This document shows positions 31,659 to 40,987 of a stretch of DNA of 64,000 nt, in pieces. How positions within the stretch are numbered: position 1 is the stretch's first letter; every line of letters starts with the position of its first letter. The position numbers were made by a program, and so were the translations under genes. The notes beneath the pieces are model-generated. The model was not told the origin of the DNA, ran no database searches, and was given only the letters and a program-made list of their open reading frames with translations. Source of the DNA: XN24 sp964462675 (GTDB lineage: Bacteria > Pseudomonadota > Gammaproteobacteria > Steroidobacterales > XN24); assembly GCA_964462675.1 (NCBI GenBank), contig CAYWYS010000015.1, positions 1 to 64,000 of the forward strand, written 5' to 3'.

Positions 31659-33926
31659 CTACGCCGGCTCAGGCGTTTCCAGGGGTTCGCTCTCGAGCAC
31701 CAGCTTGTCCGCGGAGGCATCCAGCCGCACGCGGATGTGCCCTCCTGCGGTCAGCGAGCCGAACAGCAACTCCTCGGCGAGCGGCCGCTTGATGTGCTCC
31801 TGGATGATCCGCGCCATCGGCCGCGCGCCCATCTTGGGATCGTAGCCCTTCGCCGCGATCCACTCGCGCGCGGCGTCGTCGAGCTCGAGCGTCACGAGCT
31901 TGTCCTGCAGCTGGGCCTCGAGCTCCACGACCAGCTTGTCGACGACCCGGCTGATGGTCTTCGGGTCGAGCGACTTGAACTCGATGATGCCGTCGAGCCG
32001 GTTGCGGAACTCCGGCGAGAACAGCCTGCGGATGGCGTCCATGCCATCGGTGGCATGGTCCTGCTCGGTGAAACCGATGCTGCTGCGGCTCATCTCCTGG
32101 GCGCCGGCATTCGTCGTCAGGACGATGATGACGTTGCGAAAATCCGCCTTGCGGCCGTTGTTGTCAGTCAAGGTGCCGTGGTCCATGACCTGCAGCAGCA
32201 GGTTGAACACCTCCGGATGGGCCTTCTCGATCTCGTCCAGCAGCAGCACACAGTGCGGCGTCTTGGTGATCGCCTCGGTCAGCAGGCCGCCCTGGTCGAA
32301 GCCGACATAGCCCGGGGGGGCGCCGATCAGCCGCGACACGGTGTGCCGCTCCATGTATTCCGACATGTCGAAGCGCACCAGCTCGATGCCTAGCGCCATC
32401 GCGAGCTGCCGGGTCACCTCGGTCTTGCCGACCCCGGTCGGCCCTGCGAACAGGAAGCTGCCGACCGGCTTGTGGTCGTCACGCAGGCCCGAGCGCGCCA
32501 TCTTGATGGCCGAGGCGAGCGTCTCGACCGCGGCGTCCTGGCCGTAAATGACGAGCTTCAGGTTGCGCTCGAGATTGCGCAGCAGATCCTTGTCGGACGC
32601 CGACACGCTCTTCGGCGGAATGCGCGCCATCTTGGCGACGATCTTCTCGATCAGCTCGACGCCGACCACGGCCTTGGCCGGGTCCGGTGACTGCAGCCGC
32701 AGGCTGGCGCCGGCCTCGTCGATGACGTCGATGGCCTTGTCCGGCAGGTGACGATCGTTGATGTGGCGCGCCGACAGGTCAGCCGCTGCCTGGATCGCAT
32801 CCTCGGCGTAGCGGATGCCGTGGTGCTCTTCGAATCGCGACTGCAGGCCTTTCAGGATCTGCACGGTCTCGGCGACGCTCGGCTCGAGCACGTCGATCTT
32901 CTGGAAACGACGCGCCAGCGCGTGGTCCTTCTCGAAGATGCCGCGATACTCGTGATAAGTGGTCGAGCCGATACAGCGCAGCTGCCCGTTGGCGAGCACC
33001 GGCTTGATCAGGTTCGACGCGTCCATGACCCCGCCCGAGGCTGCGCCGGCGCCGATGACGGTATGGATCTCGTCGATGAACAGGATTGCGCCCGGGTTCT
33101 TGCGCAGCGCCGTGATGACCGCCTTGAGCCGCTTCTCGAAGTCGCCGCGGTACTTGGTCCCGGCAACCAGCGTGCCCATGTCGAGCGCGTAGATCGTGCA
33201 ATCGTTGAGCACGTCCGGCACGCGGCCCTCGACGATCATCAGCGCAAGGCCTTCCGCCAGCGCCGTCTTGCCGACGCCGGCCTCGCCGACGTACAGCGGA
33301 TTGTTCTTGCGGCGCCGGCACAGAATCTCGATGGTCCGCTCGATCTCGAGCTCGCGGCCGATCAGCGGGTCGATCTTGCCGTCCGCCGCGAGGCGATTCA
33401 GGTTGGTCGCGTATTTCTCGAGCGGCTCGCCGTCCGCGTCTTTTTCCGGCTCGTGGCCCTCGCCCGCTTCCGGCTTCTCCTGCGGATCCTCGCCGGCGCG
33501 CGTCAGCCCGTGGGAGATGTAATTCACGACGTCGAGCCGCGAGACATCCTGCAGGCTCAGCAGGTACACCGCATGCGACTGCTTTTCGCCGAAGATCGCC
33601 ACCAGCACGTTGGACGCGGTGACTTCCTTGCGACCACTCGACTGGACATGGAACACCGCCCGCTGCAGGACGCGCTGGAACCCGAGCGTCGGTTGCACAT
33701 CCTGCTCGTCGTCGTCGCCGAGACGCGGCGTGGTCTCGTCGATGAACTCGGCGAGCTCGCGCCCGAGGGTGGTCAGGTTGGCCCCGCAGGCCTTCAGGAT
33801 GTCAATCGCCGCAGGCACGTCGAGCAAGGCGAGCAACAGGTGCTCGACGGTCATGAATTCGTGGCGCTGGTCGCGCGCGCGGCGGAACGCCTCGTTGAGA
33901 CAGAATTCCAGTTCACTGCTAAGCAT
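31659..33926 (-). CDS. clpA: ATP-dependent Clp protease ATPase subunit ClpA
   Basis: A 755-residue AAA+ unfoldase that feeds ClpP. It has the N-domain (1-145), which docks ClpS, two AAA+ modules with Walker A motifs GEAGVGKTALAEG and GPTGVGKTEVT, and the C-terminal D2-small domain. ATG 33926 lies two bases after the clpS stop with GAGG upstream. The usual length is about 755. Together with Aat and ClpS it carries out N-degron degradation. Confidence 0.97.
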   Translation of the reverse strand: MLSSELEFCLNEAFRRARDQRHEFMTVEHLLLALLDVPAAIDILKACGANLTTLGRELAEFIDETTPRLGDDDEQDVQPTLGFQRVLQRAVFHVQSSGRKEVTASNVLVAIFGEKQSHAVYLLSLQDVSRLDVVNYISHGLTRAGEDPQEKPEAGEGHEPEKDADGEPLEKYATNLNRLAADGKIDPLIGRELEIERTIEILCRRRKNNPLYVGEAGVGKTALAEGLALMIVEGRVPDVLNDCTIYALDMGTLVAGTKYRGDFEKRLKAVITALRKNPGAILFIDEIHTVIGAGAASGGVMDASNLIKPVLANGQLRCIGSTTYHEYRGIFEKDHALARRFQKIDVLEPSVAETVQILKGLQSRFEEHHGIRYAEDAIQAAADLSARHINDRHLPDKAIDVIDEAGASLRLQSPDPAKAVVGVELIEKIVAKMARIPPKSVSASDKDLLRNLERNLKLVIYGQDAAVETLASAIKMARSGLRDDHKPVGSFLFAGPTGVGKTEVTRQLAMALGIELVRFDMSEYMERHTVSRLIGAPPGYVGFDQGGLLTEAITKTPHCVLLLDEIEKAHPEVFNLLLQVMDHGTLTDNNGRKADFRNVIIVLTTNAGAQEMSRSSIGFTEQDHATDGMDAIRRLFSPEFRNRLDGIIEFKSLDPKTISRVVDKLVVELEAQLQDKLVTLELDDAAREWIAAKGYDPKMGARPMARIIQEHIKRPLAEELLFGSLTAGGHIRVRLDASADKLVLESEPLETPEPA

Positions 33927-33928
33927 GT

Positions 33929-34246
33929 TCAGGCCTCTTCCATCGTGCACATCAGCGGGTGCTGATGGTGGCGCGCGTAGTCGGTCACCTGGACCACGCG
34001 GGTCTCGGCGATATCGTACGGGAAAACGCCGCAGATGCCGCGTCCCCGAGTGTGGACCTCGAGCATGACGCGGGTCGCGCGCGTCCGGTCGAGGCCAAAG
34101 AACTTCTCCAGCACCTCGACGACGAACTCCATCGGCGTGAAGTCGTCGTTGAGCATGACCACGCGGAACAGCGGCGGCCGCTTGACCTCCGGTCGTGCCT
34201 CCTGGAGGGCCATGCCATGGTCTTGTTTCTCCTGCGGGTCGGACAT
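33929..34246 (-). CDS. clpS: ClpS adaptor
   Basis: A 105-residue adaptor that recognises N-terminal Leu, Phe, Trp and Tyr and delivers such proteins to ClpAP. The pocket residues are visible in VVMLNDDFTPMEFVVEVL and VMLEVHTRGRGICGVF. ATG 34246 gives the usual flexible N-terminal tail but lacks a clear ribosome site; an internal ATG at 34213 has AGGAG ten bases upstream and cannot be ruled out. A much longer upstream frame is not protein-like. Confidence 0.95.
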   Translation of the reverse strand: MSDPQEKQDHGMALQEARPEVKRPPLFRVVMLNDDFTPMEFVVEVLEKFFGLDRTRATRVMLEVHTRGRGICGVFPYDIAETRVVQVTDYARHHQHPLMCTMEEA

Positions 34247-34399
34247 AATCGTTGGATCTGTTACGGGGCTCTCCAGGCAGTTCGCCGCATCGCTGCCGGC
34301 GGCTTCAGTTATAGGGACGCGCATGCGCCGTGACAACCCCTTGACTTCGCGGCCCCGACCGCGACACTCGGCCGGTGGGGACCGAAGCGCGCGGCTTGC

Positions 34400-34429
34400 T
34401 TGAGCCACCGTCCGCGCACCGCGTATCAT
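34400..34429 (+). promoter_or_regulatory. putative gsp operon promoter
   Basis: TTGAGC (34400-34405) and TATCAT (34424-34429) with an 18-bp spacer lie about 60 bp before gspC in the 245-bp divergent gap between clpS and gspC. The -10 box matches in five of six positions. Confidence 0.4.
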
Positions 34430-34491
34430 CCCTTGATGCCCCGGCCAAGGTGCCTGCCGGAAGTCCTTGAAGAATAGCCTGTTGGAGACAT

Positions 34492-35436
34492 GTGGCCGCC
34501 GTCCTGAGCCGGATCAACGACTGGACCCGCATGCCGCCTGCCCAGCTCTGGGCCGAGGCGTCGCGTGTCCTGCCTCCGTGGGTGACGCTGCTGCTCGTGA
34601 TCCTGGTCGGCTGGCAGCTGGCAAAGGCCGTCTGGCTGCTGTTTCCGAGCGATGAACCGGCGTCGCTGCCACCGGTGCAGGCGGCGCAGCGCAGCCAGGC
34701 GGGCCCGGCCGGCGCGAGCGTCAGCATCGACAACATCGTCGCCGCCCGGCTGTTCGGCGAGCTCGCGGCCGACACGCCGGTGGCCGTCGTGGAGCAGGAA
34801 GACGCCCCGGACACCCAGCTGAGCCTCGAGCTGCGCGGCACGGTCACGGCCACCGAGGAAGGCCAGGCGCTGGCCATCATTGCCGAGCGGGGCGGCGCGG
34901 AACGCGTCTACTTCATCGGCGATGCCGTGCCCGGCGGCGCGTCGCTGCACGCGGTCTACCTCGACCGGGTACTGCTGCGACGTGGCGGGCGACTGGAGGC
35001 GCTCCGCCTGCCGCGCGCCGACGAATCCTCCGGGGCACGACGCGCGGCGGCGCCGCCGCCGCGCGCCAGCGCCTTCCCTGCCCAGGCCGCGAGCGTCCGC
35101 GAGGTCGTCCAGCAGAGCCCTGCGGCACTGACCGAGGTCATCCGGCCCCAGCCGGTGTTCAAGGACGGCCAGCAGCAAGGCTATCGGGTCTATCCCGGCC
35201 GGCAGCGACAGCAATTCGCGCAACTCGGGCTGCGGCCGGGTGACCTGATCACGCAGATCAACGGCATGGCGCTCGACGACCCGGCCCGCGGCATGGAAAT
35301 CTTCCGCAGCCTGGCGGACGCGACCTCGGTCACCGTCACCGTCGATCGCAACGGCGAGATCGAGATGCTGACCCTGAATACCGCCATGCTCCAGCAGGCG
35401 TTACCGGATCCGGACAATCAAAACCCATCGGAATGA
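34492..35436 (+). CDS. gspC: type II secretion protein GspC
   Basis: A 314-residue inner-membrane protein: a short cytoplasmic part, one transmembrane helix (WVTLLLVILVGWQLAKAVWLL), the periplasmic HR domain (about 85-165, with NIVAARLFGELA), a Pro/Ala linker and a C-terminal PDZ domain (about 215-300: GYRVYPGRQRQQFAQLGLRPGDLITQINGMAL). GspC links the inner platform to the secretin and helps select substrates. The start is GTG 34492 with GGAG upstream. Its stop overlaps the gspD start (ATGA). Confidence 0.93.
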   Translation: MAAVLSRINDWTRMPPAQLWAEASRVLPPWVTLLLVILVGWQLAKAVWLLFPSDEPASLPPVQAAQRSQAGPAGASVSIDNIVAARLFGELAADTPVAVVEQEDAPDTQLSLELRGTVTATEEGQALAIIAERGGAERVYFIGDAVPGGASLHAVYLDRVLLRRGGRLEALRLPRADESSGARRAAAPPPRASAFPAQAASVREVVQQSPAALTEVIRPQPVFKDGQQQGYRVYPGRQRQQFAQLGLRPGDLITQINGMALDDPARGMEIFRSLADATSVTVTVDRNGEIEMLTLNTAMLQQALPDPDNQNPSE

Positions 35437-37544
35437 GCCCACGGCGGATTGCCATGATGAATCTCGTTAGATGCCCGACCGGGGCTGCACGTCGCCTGGC
35501 AGGACTCGTGGCCGCGCTGGCGCTGGCGCTGGCCGCGCCGGCCGCGTTCGCGCAATCGGCGACGATCACCCCCAACTACAAGGATGCCGACCTGCGGCAG
35601 ATCATCGAGGCGGTCAGCGCGATCACCGGGCGCAACTTCATCGTCGATCCGCGGGTCCGGGCCCAGGTCACGATGCTGTCGGCCGAGCCGATGAGCCCGG
35701 ATGCGTTCTACGCCGCCTTCCTGTCGATCCTCGAGGTGCACGGCTACATCGCCGTGCCGTCCGGCGACCTGATCAAGATTCTCCCGGACGCCAATGCGCG
35801 CCAGGTGCCGGGCATCGACATGCCGGTCGGCCAGGCCGGCAGCGCGGACGAGATCGTCACGCAGGTGGTCACGATCCGTAACGTCGGCGCCGCGCAGCTC
35901 GTCCCGATCCTGCGGCCGCTGATCCCGCAGTATGGCCACCTGGCGGCCCACCAGGCGTCCAACATGCTGATCATTTCCGACCGCGCCGCCAATGTGAGCC
36001 GCCTGCTGCGGATCATCCAGCGGATCGACACCGGCGCGGACGCCGACATCGAGGTCATCCCGCTGCAGCACGCCTCCTCGAGCGATGTCGTGCGCGTCGT
36101 CTCTGCGCTGCAGCAGGCAGCCAGCGGCGGCGAGGCCGGCAAGCCGCTGGGGCTGGTCGCCGACGATCGCACCAACAGCGTGCTGATCAGCGGCGACCAG
36201 GTTGCCCGCTTGCGCATGCGGGCCCTGATCTCGCATCTCGACACGCCGCTCGAGGACGGCGGCAACACCCAGGTCATCTACCTGCGCTATGCCGATGCCG
36301 AGGACCTGGCGACGCGGCTGCGCGAGCAGGTGACCTCCGGCGGCGTGGCGGGCACGGCAGGACAGGCCGGCGGTCAGGCTGCGGCCGGGCCGGGCGGCGA
36401 CAGCGTGATCATCTGGGCCGACCCCGGCACCAATGCGCTGGTCATCACCGCCCCGACCGAGGCCATGCGCAGCCTCCGGATGGTCATCGACAAGCTCGAC
36501 ATCCGCCGCGCGCAGGTGCTGGTCGAGGCGATCATCGCCGAAGTCGCCTACGTGCGCGCCGCCGAGCTCGGCGTCACCTGGGCGATCGACGGCAGCAATG
36601 ACAACAACGTCGTCGGCCTGACCCGGTTCCCCGGCACCGCCAATATCTCGGACCTCGCCGGCGCGGCCGTCGGCGGCGACGCCGCCATCGGCCAGGTATT
36701 GTCGACGCTGCCGCCCGGCATGCTGCTCGGCGTCGGTCGCCTCGGCAGCGACAGCGGCATCAACTGGGGCGTCGTCATTCGCGCCCTGCTCAGCGACTCG
36801 GACACCAACGTGCTCTCGACGCCGTCGATCGTGACGATGGACAACGAGGAGGCCGAGATCAAGGTCGGCCAGGAAGTGCCGTTCCTGACCGGCTCGTTCA
36901 CCAATACCGGCGCCGCACAGGGGTCCGTCAACCCCTTCCAGACGATCGAACGCAAGGACGTCGGCCTGACATTGAGGGTCACGCCGCAGATCAACGAGGG
37001 CGACGCCGTCATTATGACGGTCTCGCTGGAGACCTCGAATCTCAGCCGCTCCGGTACCGGGGGGGCCGTGGACTTGATCACGAACCAGCGCAGCATCACC
37101 CAGAAGGTGCTGATCGAAAACGGCGAGATCCTGGTACTCGGCGGGCTGGTGTCGGACGACCTGATCCAGACCGAGCAGAAGGTACCGATCCTTGGCAGCC
37201 TGCCGCTGCTCGGCCACCTGTTCCGTTCGCAGAGCGCGACGACAGAGAAGCGCACGCTGATGGTATTCCTGCGGCCGGTGATCATGCGCGACGGCACGCA
37301 GGCCAGCCTCGAGACCAATGCCAAGTACCGCGTCATGCAGGACGCACAGGGCCGCGCGGGCGAGCGCGGCAACCAGTTCCTGAACAAGAACATCTCCAAG
37401 CCACAGATGCCGTCGCTCGAGGAACTCGTGCCGGCGTCGGCCGGCTATGTGCCGCCTGCACCCGGGGAAGACGAAGACAAGGATGGGAACGAGCGCGGCG
37501 AGCTGCCGCCCGGAGCCGCTTATGACGACGACCGACGCGACTGA
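35433..37544 (+). CDS. gspD: type II secretion secretin GspD
   Basis: A 703-residue outer-membrane secretin. A signal peptide ends near AAPAAFA and is followed by the N0 domain (ITPNYKDADLRQIIEAVSAITGRNFIVDPRV), three N-type ring domains (about 135-345) and the secretin barrel (about 380-620: DTNVLSTPSIVTMDNEEAEI, VGQEVPFLTG, RTLMVFLRPVI). The tail (about 640-703) is charged and fits the S domain that binds a pilotin. No pilotin gene is seen here. The end overlaps gspE by 23 bp. Confidence 0.96.
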   Translation: MSPRRIAMMNLVRCPTGAARRLAGLVAALALALAAPAAFAQSATITPNYKDADLRQIIEAVSAITGRNFIVDPRVRAQVTMLSAEPMSPDAFYAAFLSILEVHGYIAVPSGDLIKILPDANARQVPGIDMPVGQAGSADEIVTQVVTIRNVGAAQLVPILRPLIPQYGHLAAHQASNMLIISDRAANVSRLLRIIQRIDTGADADIEVIPLQHASSSDVVRVVSALQQAASGGEAGKPLGLVADDRTNSVLISGDQVARLRMRALISHLDTPLEDGGNTQVIYLRYADAEDLATRLREQVTSGGVAGTAGQAGGQAAAGPGGDSVIIWADPGTNALVITAPTEAMRSLRMVIDKLDIRRAQVLVEAIIAEVAYVRAAELGVTWAIDGSNDNNVVGLTRFPGTANISDLAGAAVGGDAAIGQVLSTLPPGMLLGVGRLGSDSGINWGVVIRALLSDSDTNVLSTPSIVTMDNEEAEIKVGQEVPFLTGSFTNTGAAQGSVNPFQTIERKDVGLTLRVTPQINEGDAVIMTVSLETSNLSRSGTGGAVDLITNQRSITQKVLIENGEILVLGGLVSDDLIQTEQKVPILGSLPLLGHLFRSQSATTEKRTLMVFLRPVIMRDGTQASLETNAKYRVMQDAQGRAGERGNQFLNKNISKPQMPSLEELVPASAGYVPPAPGEDEDKDGNERGELPPGAAYDDDRRD

Positions 37545-39072
37545 ACTGCAGACCGTCGCCGGCGCGGCCCCGGAGCCGCCGGCGCCGCGCACGCGCGGCG
37601 GGCGCGGCCGGCTGCTGCCCTTCGCGTTCGCAAAACGCCACGGCATCCTGATCACCGAGTTGACCGACGACGGCGGCCAGGCAGTCTGCCGCCCTGACAT
37701 CCGGCCGCTGAGCCTGGCCGAGGCGCGCCGCTTTGCGCGTGTGCCGCTGGTCGTTCGGGAAGTCACCGAGGACGAGTTCGACGTGACTCTCCAGCGCGCG
37801 TACGAAAGCGGCTCGAATGCGGCGATGCAGATGGCGGAAGGCCTCGACAGCGACCAGGACCTGTCGCGGGTCGCGCAGGACCTGCCGGAGCCGTCCGACT
37901 TGCTGGAGAGCGAGGACGACGCCCCGATCATCCGGCTGATCAACGCGATCCTGACGCAGGCCGTGAAGGAAAACGCCTCCGATATCCATATCGAGCCCTT
38001 CGAAAACCGGCTCGTCGTGCGCTTTCGCATCGACGGCGTGCTGCGCGAAGTCGTGCAGTCGCGCCGTGCGGTCGCGCCGCTCGTGGTGTCGCGCATCAAG
38101 GTCATGTCGCGCCTCGACATCGCGGAGAAGCGCGTGCCGCAGGACGGCCGCATCTCGCTGAAGGTCGCCGGGCGCGCCGTCGACGTGCGCGTCTCGACGA
38201 TCCCTTCGGGTCACGGCGAGCGCGTCGTCATGCGGCTGCTCGACAAGCAGGCCGGCCGGCTGGACCTGTCCAGCCTCGGCATGGATCCGGATACCGAGGC
38301 GATGATGGACCGCCTGATCCATCGCCCGCACGGCATCATCCTCGTCACCGGTCCGACCGGCTCCGGCAAGACGACCTCGCTGTACGCCGGACTGGAACGC
38401 ATCAACCAGACCAGCCGCAACATCATGACGGTCGAGGATCCGATCGAGTACTACATCGACGGCATCGGCCAGACCCAGGTGAACACCAAGGTCGGCATGA
38501 CCTTTGCGCGCGGCCTGCGCGCAATCCTGCGCCAGGACCCCGACGTCGTCATGGTCGGCGAGATCCGCGACCTGGAGACCGCCGAGATCGCAGTCCAGGC
38601 CAGCCTCACGGGGCACCTCGTGTTGTCCACGCTGCACACCAACACGGCGGTCGGCGCGGTCGCGCGGCTGCGCGACATGGGCGTGGAGCCGTTCCTGCTG
38701 GCGTCCAGCCTGCTCGGGGTCATGGCGCAGCGCCTGGTGCGCGTGCTGTGCAGGGATTGCCGCCAGCCCGCGCCGCCGAACGAGAGCGAAGCGCGGATTC
38801 TCGGCCTCGCCGCCGGCAGCACTGCGAAGATCTACCATGCGGTGGGTTGTCCCGCCTGCAACGGCAGCGGCTATCGCGGCCGCTCCGGCATCTACGAGAT
38901 GATCCCGGTCGACGACCACCTGCAGGCGATGATCCACCAGGGCGAGAGCGAGCAGGCGCTGGAGCGCTATGCCCGCACGCTCAGCCCGGGGATTCGCGAC
39001 GACGGCATCCGCAAGGTGCTCGACGGCATCACGACGCTCGAGGAAGTCGTGCGCGTCACCCGTGACGACTGA
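37522..39072 (+). CDS. gspE: type II secretion ATPase GspE
   Basis: A 516-residue hexameric ATPase that powers pseudopilus assembly. The N-terminal GspE N-domain is followed by the Asp box region, Walker A GPTGSGKTTSLY, the His box and Walker B-like segment (DPDVVMVGEIRD). A four-Cys zinc module near residues 410-450 (CRDCRQP and CPACNGSGYRGR) marks it as GspE rather than PilB of other classes. The ATG at 37522 lies inside the end of gspD. Confidence 0.95.
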   Translation: MTTTDATELQTVAGAAPEPPAPRTRGGRGRLLPFAFAKRHGILITELTDDGGQAVCRPDIRPLSLAEARRFARVPLVVREVTEDEFDVTLQRAYESGSNAAMQMAEGLDSDQDLSRVAQDLPEPSDLLESEDDAPIIRLINAILTQAVKENASDIHIEPFENRLVVRFRIDGVLREVVQSRRAVAPLVVSRIKVMSRLDIAEKRVPQDGRISLKVAGRAVDVRVSTIPSGHGERVVMRLLDKQAGRLDLSSLGMDPDTEAMMDRLIHRPHGIILVTGPTGSGKTTSLYAGLERINQTSRNIMTVEDPIEYYIDGIGQTQVNTKVGMTFARGLRAILRQDPDVVMVGEIRDLETAEIAVQASLTGHLVLSTLHTNTAVGAVARLRDMGVEPFLLASSLLGVMAQRLVRVLCRDCRQPAPPNESEARILGLAAGSTAKIYHAVGCPACNGSGYRGRSGIYEMIPVDDHLQAMIHQGESEQALERYARTLSPGIRDDGIRKVLDGITTLEEVVRVTRDD

Positions 39073-39100
39073 TGCCCCGGCCTGCCGCGCGAGCTGACTG

Positions 39101-40315
39101 ATGGGCGCCTTCGAGTACACGGCCGTGGACCGGGGCGGACGCCAGCACAAGGGCGTACTCGAGGGCGACACGGCGCGCCAGGTGCGCCAGTTGCTGCGCG
39201 AGCGCGGCATGCTGCCAACCTCCGTCAGCGAGGTCATGGAGCGGCAGCGCCGCAACAGCATCGGCTTCAGCCTGCGGCGCGGCATCAGCGCGGCCGATCT
39301 CGCGCTGATCACGCGCCAGTTCGCGACCCTGTTGCGCGCCGGGATGCCGCTCGAGGAGACACTGCTGGCGGTCGGCCAGCAGAGCGAGAAGCCGCGCCTG
39401 AAGAGCATCCTGCTCGGCGTCCGCTCGCGTGTCATGGAAGGCCACACCTTGGCGGCCGGGCTCGGTGATTTCCCGCACGCTTTCCCGGAGATCTACCGCG
39501 CCACCGTCGCGGCGGGCGAGCAATCCGGGCATCTCGACCCGGTGCTCGAACGCCTCGCGGATTACACCGAGGGGCGCCAGCAGCTGCGGCAGCGCGTCTC
39601 CCACGCGCTGATCTACCCCGTGCTGCTCTCCGTCATGGCGGTGATGATCGTCAGCGGCCTGCTGGTGTACGTCGTGCCGAAAGTCGTCGGCGTGTTCGAG
39701 AACACCGGCCAGGCTTTGCCGCCGTTCACGCGCGCGCTGATCGCCAGCAGCGATTTCCTGCGCGAATACGGCATCTGGGTGCTCATCTTGATCGGCATCG
39801 GCGCCTTCGTTTTCGCCCGCCTGCTGCGCCAGACGCCGTTCCGGCGCCGCTGGCACCGCTTCCTGTTGCGGGTGCCGCTGGTCGGGCGGCTCACGCGCGG
39901 CATCAACACCGCGCGCTTCACGCGCACGCTGAGCATCCTGGCCGGCAGCGGCGTGCCGGTGCTGGAGGCGTTGCGTATCTCGGGCGACGTGGTCAGCAAC
40001 GTGCCGATGAGAGAAGCGATCCAGGAGACGGCGGTGCGCGTGCGGGAGGGTGCGCCGCTCGGCCGCTCGCTCGGCGCAAGCCGGCTGTTTCCGCCGATGA
40101 CGATGCACCTGATCTCCAGCGGCGAGGCCAGTGGCGAACTCGAGGCGATGCTGGAGCGCGCCGCCGCCAACCAGGAGCGCGAGGTCGACGGCCTGGTCGG
40201 CGCCCTGCTCTCGATCCTCGAGCCGGCGCTGATCCTGCTGATGGGCGCGCTGGTGCTGGCGATCGTGATCGCGATCCTGCTGCCGATCTTCCAGCTGAAC
40301 CAGCTGGTTTCCTGA
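39101..40315 (+). CDS. gspF: type II secretion inner-membrane platform protein GspF
   Basis: A 404-residue protein with two copies of the GspF/PilC domain (about 70-195 and 270-395), each ending in hydrophobic helices, with the typical N-terminal MGAFEYTAVDRGGRQHKGVLEGDTARQVRQLLRERG. Its segments TRQFATLLRAGMPLEETL and TRTLSILAGSGVPVLEAL mark the repeats. It is the last gsp gene present; the pseudopilin genes gspG-K and gspL-M do not follow. Confidence 0.95.
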   Translation: MGAFEYTAVDRGGRQHKGVLEGDTARQVRQLLRERGMLPTSVSEVMERQRRNSIGFSLRRGISAADLALITRQFATLLRAGMPLEETLLAVGQQSEKPRLKSILLGVRSRVMEGHTLAAGLGDFPHAFPEIYRATVAAGEQSGHLDPVLERLADYTEGRQQLRQRVSHALIYPVLLSVMAVMIVSGLLVYVVPKVVGVFENTGQALPPFTRALIASSDFLREYGIWVLILIGIGAFVFARLLRQTPFRRRWHRFLLRVPLVGRLTRGINTARFTRTLSILAGSGVPVLEALRISGDVVSNVPMREAIQETAVRVREGAPLGRSLGASRLFPPMTMHLISSGEASGELEAMLERAAANQEREVDGLVGALLSILEPALILLMGALVLAIVIAILLPIFQLNQLVS

Positions 40316-40390
40316 ACGGAAAAGCGGCCGCCGAGTTCGCCGGGACCGCGCCTTGGAGCACCGATATTTCGTGAATTTCGCCGCCGGCTA

Positions 40391-40419
40391 TTGCCACTGC
40401 CCGCGGCTCGCGGTATATG
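40391..40419 (+). promoter_or_regulatory. promoter of the PA3496-family gene
   Basis: TTGCCA (40391-40396) and TATATG (40414-40419) are 17 bp apart and 53 bp before the gene at 40472. The leader then contains a small GC hairpin (CCCCGGG-ACC-CCCGGGG). Confidence 0.5.
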
Positions 40420-40471
40420 TCGCGCCCCGGGACCCCCGGGGGACGTTGCATTTCGTTCCAGATCCACCGTT

Positions 40472-40699
40472 ATGAGCGATCCGGATACCAAAGACACCAA
40501 CGACGACGACATCGAAGAATCCTTCGATGGTGAGGGCGAGATGGAAGAAGAGGAGCTTGACGTTCTCCTTGACGATCTTCCCTCCGGTGCGGCGACGCGC
40601 AGGCCGAGCGACAGCGCACGGCGGCGGGTCGAGGAGTACATGGAGATGAAGCGCGCGGCAAAGGAACTCGCCGACCTCGACAGTTTCGACTTCGAGTGA
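40472..40699 (+). CDS. PA3496 family small acidic protein
   Basis: A 75-residue protein with a very acidic first half and a C-terminal helix ARRRVEEYMEMKRAAKELADLDSFDFE, the hallmark of the PA3496 family, annotated as putative envelope integrity protein. It has no signal or membrane segment, so it is probably cytoplasmic, and its molecular role is not established. A strong terminator follows. Confidence 0.85.
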   Translation: MSDPDTKDTNDDDIEESFDGEGEMEEEELDVLLDDLPSGAATRRPSDSARRRVEEYMEMKRAAKELADLDSFDFE

Positions 40700-40735
40700 C
40701 GGCTCCGCGGGAATCCACACCGCGGATTTGACATT

Positions 40736-40763
40736 AAAACCGGGCCGTAACGCCCGGTTTTTT
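40736..40763 (+). terminator. rho-independent terminator
   Basis: AAAACCGGGC (40736-40745) pairs with GCCCGGTTTT (40752-40761) around CGTAAC, followed by further T. A classic intrinsic terminator for the PA3496-family gene. The A-run on the other side makes it usable on the minus strand too. Confidence 0.9.
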
Positions 40764-40782
40764 GTTGCATTTTTATAACACC

Positions 40783-40852
40783 GTGGCCGCGCCATGACAC
40801 GCTCCCCCGCCCTCGGGAAGTCGGTCGGTGGAGCGTGTCATGTCCCGGCCAC
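40783..40852 (+). repeat. structured hairpin element, copy A
   Basis: Outer stem GTGGCCG/CGGCCAC (40783-40789 with 40846-40852), a 3/3 internal loop, a perfect 13-bp inner stem CATGACACGCTCC/GGAGCGTGTCATG (40793-40805 with 40830-40842) and a 24-base loop containing CTCGGGAAGTC (40812-40822). Copy B at 40988-41062 has the same architecture in the opposite orientation. It resembles REP/REPIN elements mobilised by RAYT transposases. Confidence 0.8.
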
Positions 40853-40868
40853 TGCGCTTCTGGCCGCA

Positions 40869-40916
40869 GAGACGCAGAGACGCAGAGACGCAGAGACGCG
40901 GAGACGCGGAGACGCG
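40869..40916 (+). repeat. octamer tandem repeat GAGACGC(A/G) x6
   Basis: Six head-to-tail 8-bp units: three GAGACGCA then three GAGACGCG, followed by GAG. It lies between the two hairpin copies. Similar GAGACGCA tracts are common between genes in many gammaproteobacteria. No gene covers it. Confidence 0.9.
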
Positions 40917-40987
40917 GAGTAACTGTAGCCATGACTGCCCCGGTGGCGCGGACGTCGTGGGGCGCTGCCAAGGCTGATGCGGCAGCG

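Noticed and set aside
34247..34429. 61-residue N-terminal extension of ClpS
   Set aside because: Not protein-like; ClpS is normally about 105 residues and the extension crosses the divergent promoter region.
35418..39447. Long minus-strand open frames (911 and 704 codons) over gspD, gspE and gspF
   Set aside because: Antisense to well-conserved secretion genes; no family features.
40869..40916. Possible CRISPR repeats
   Set aside because: The 8-bp units are head-to-tail with no spacers and there are no cas genes; a simple tandem repeat.
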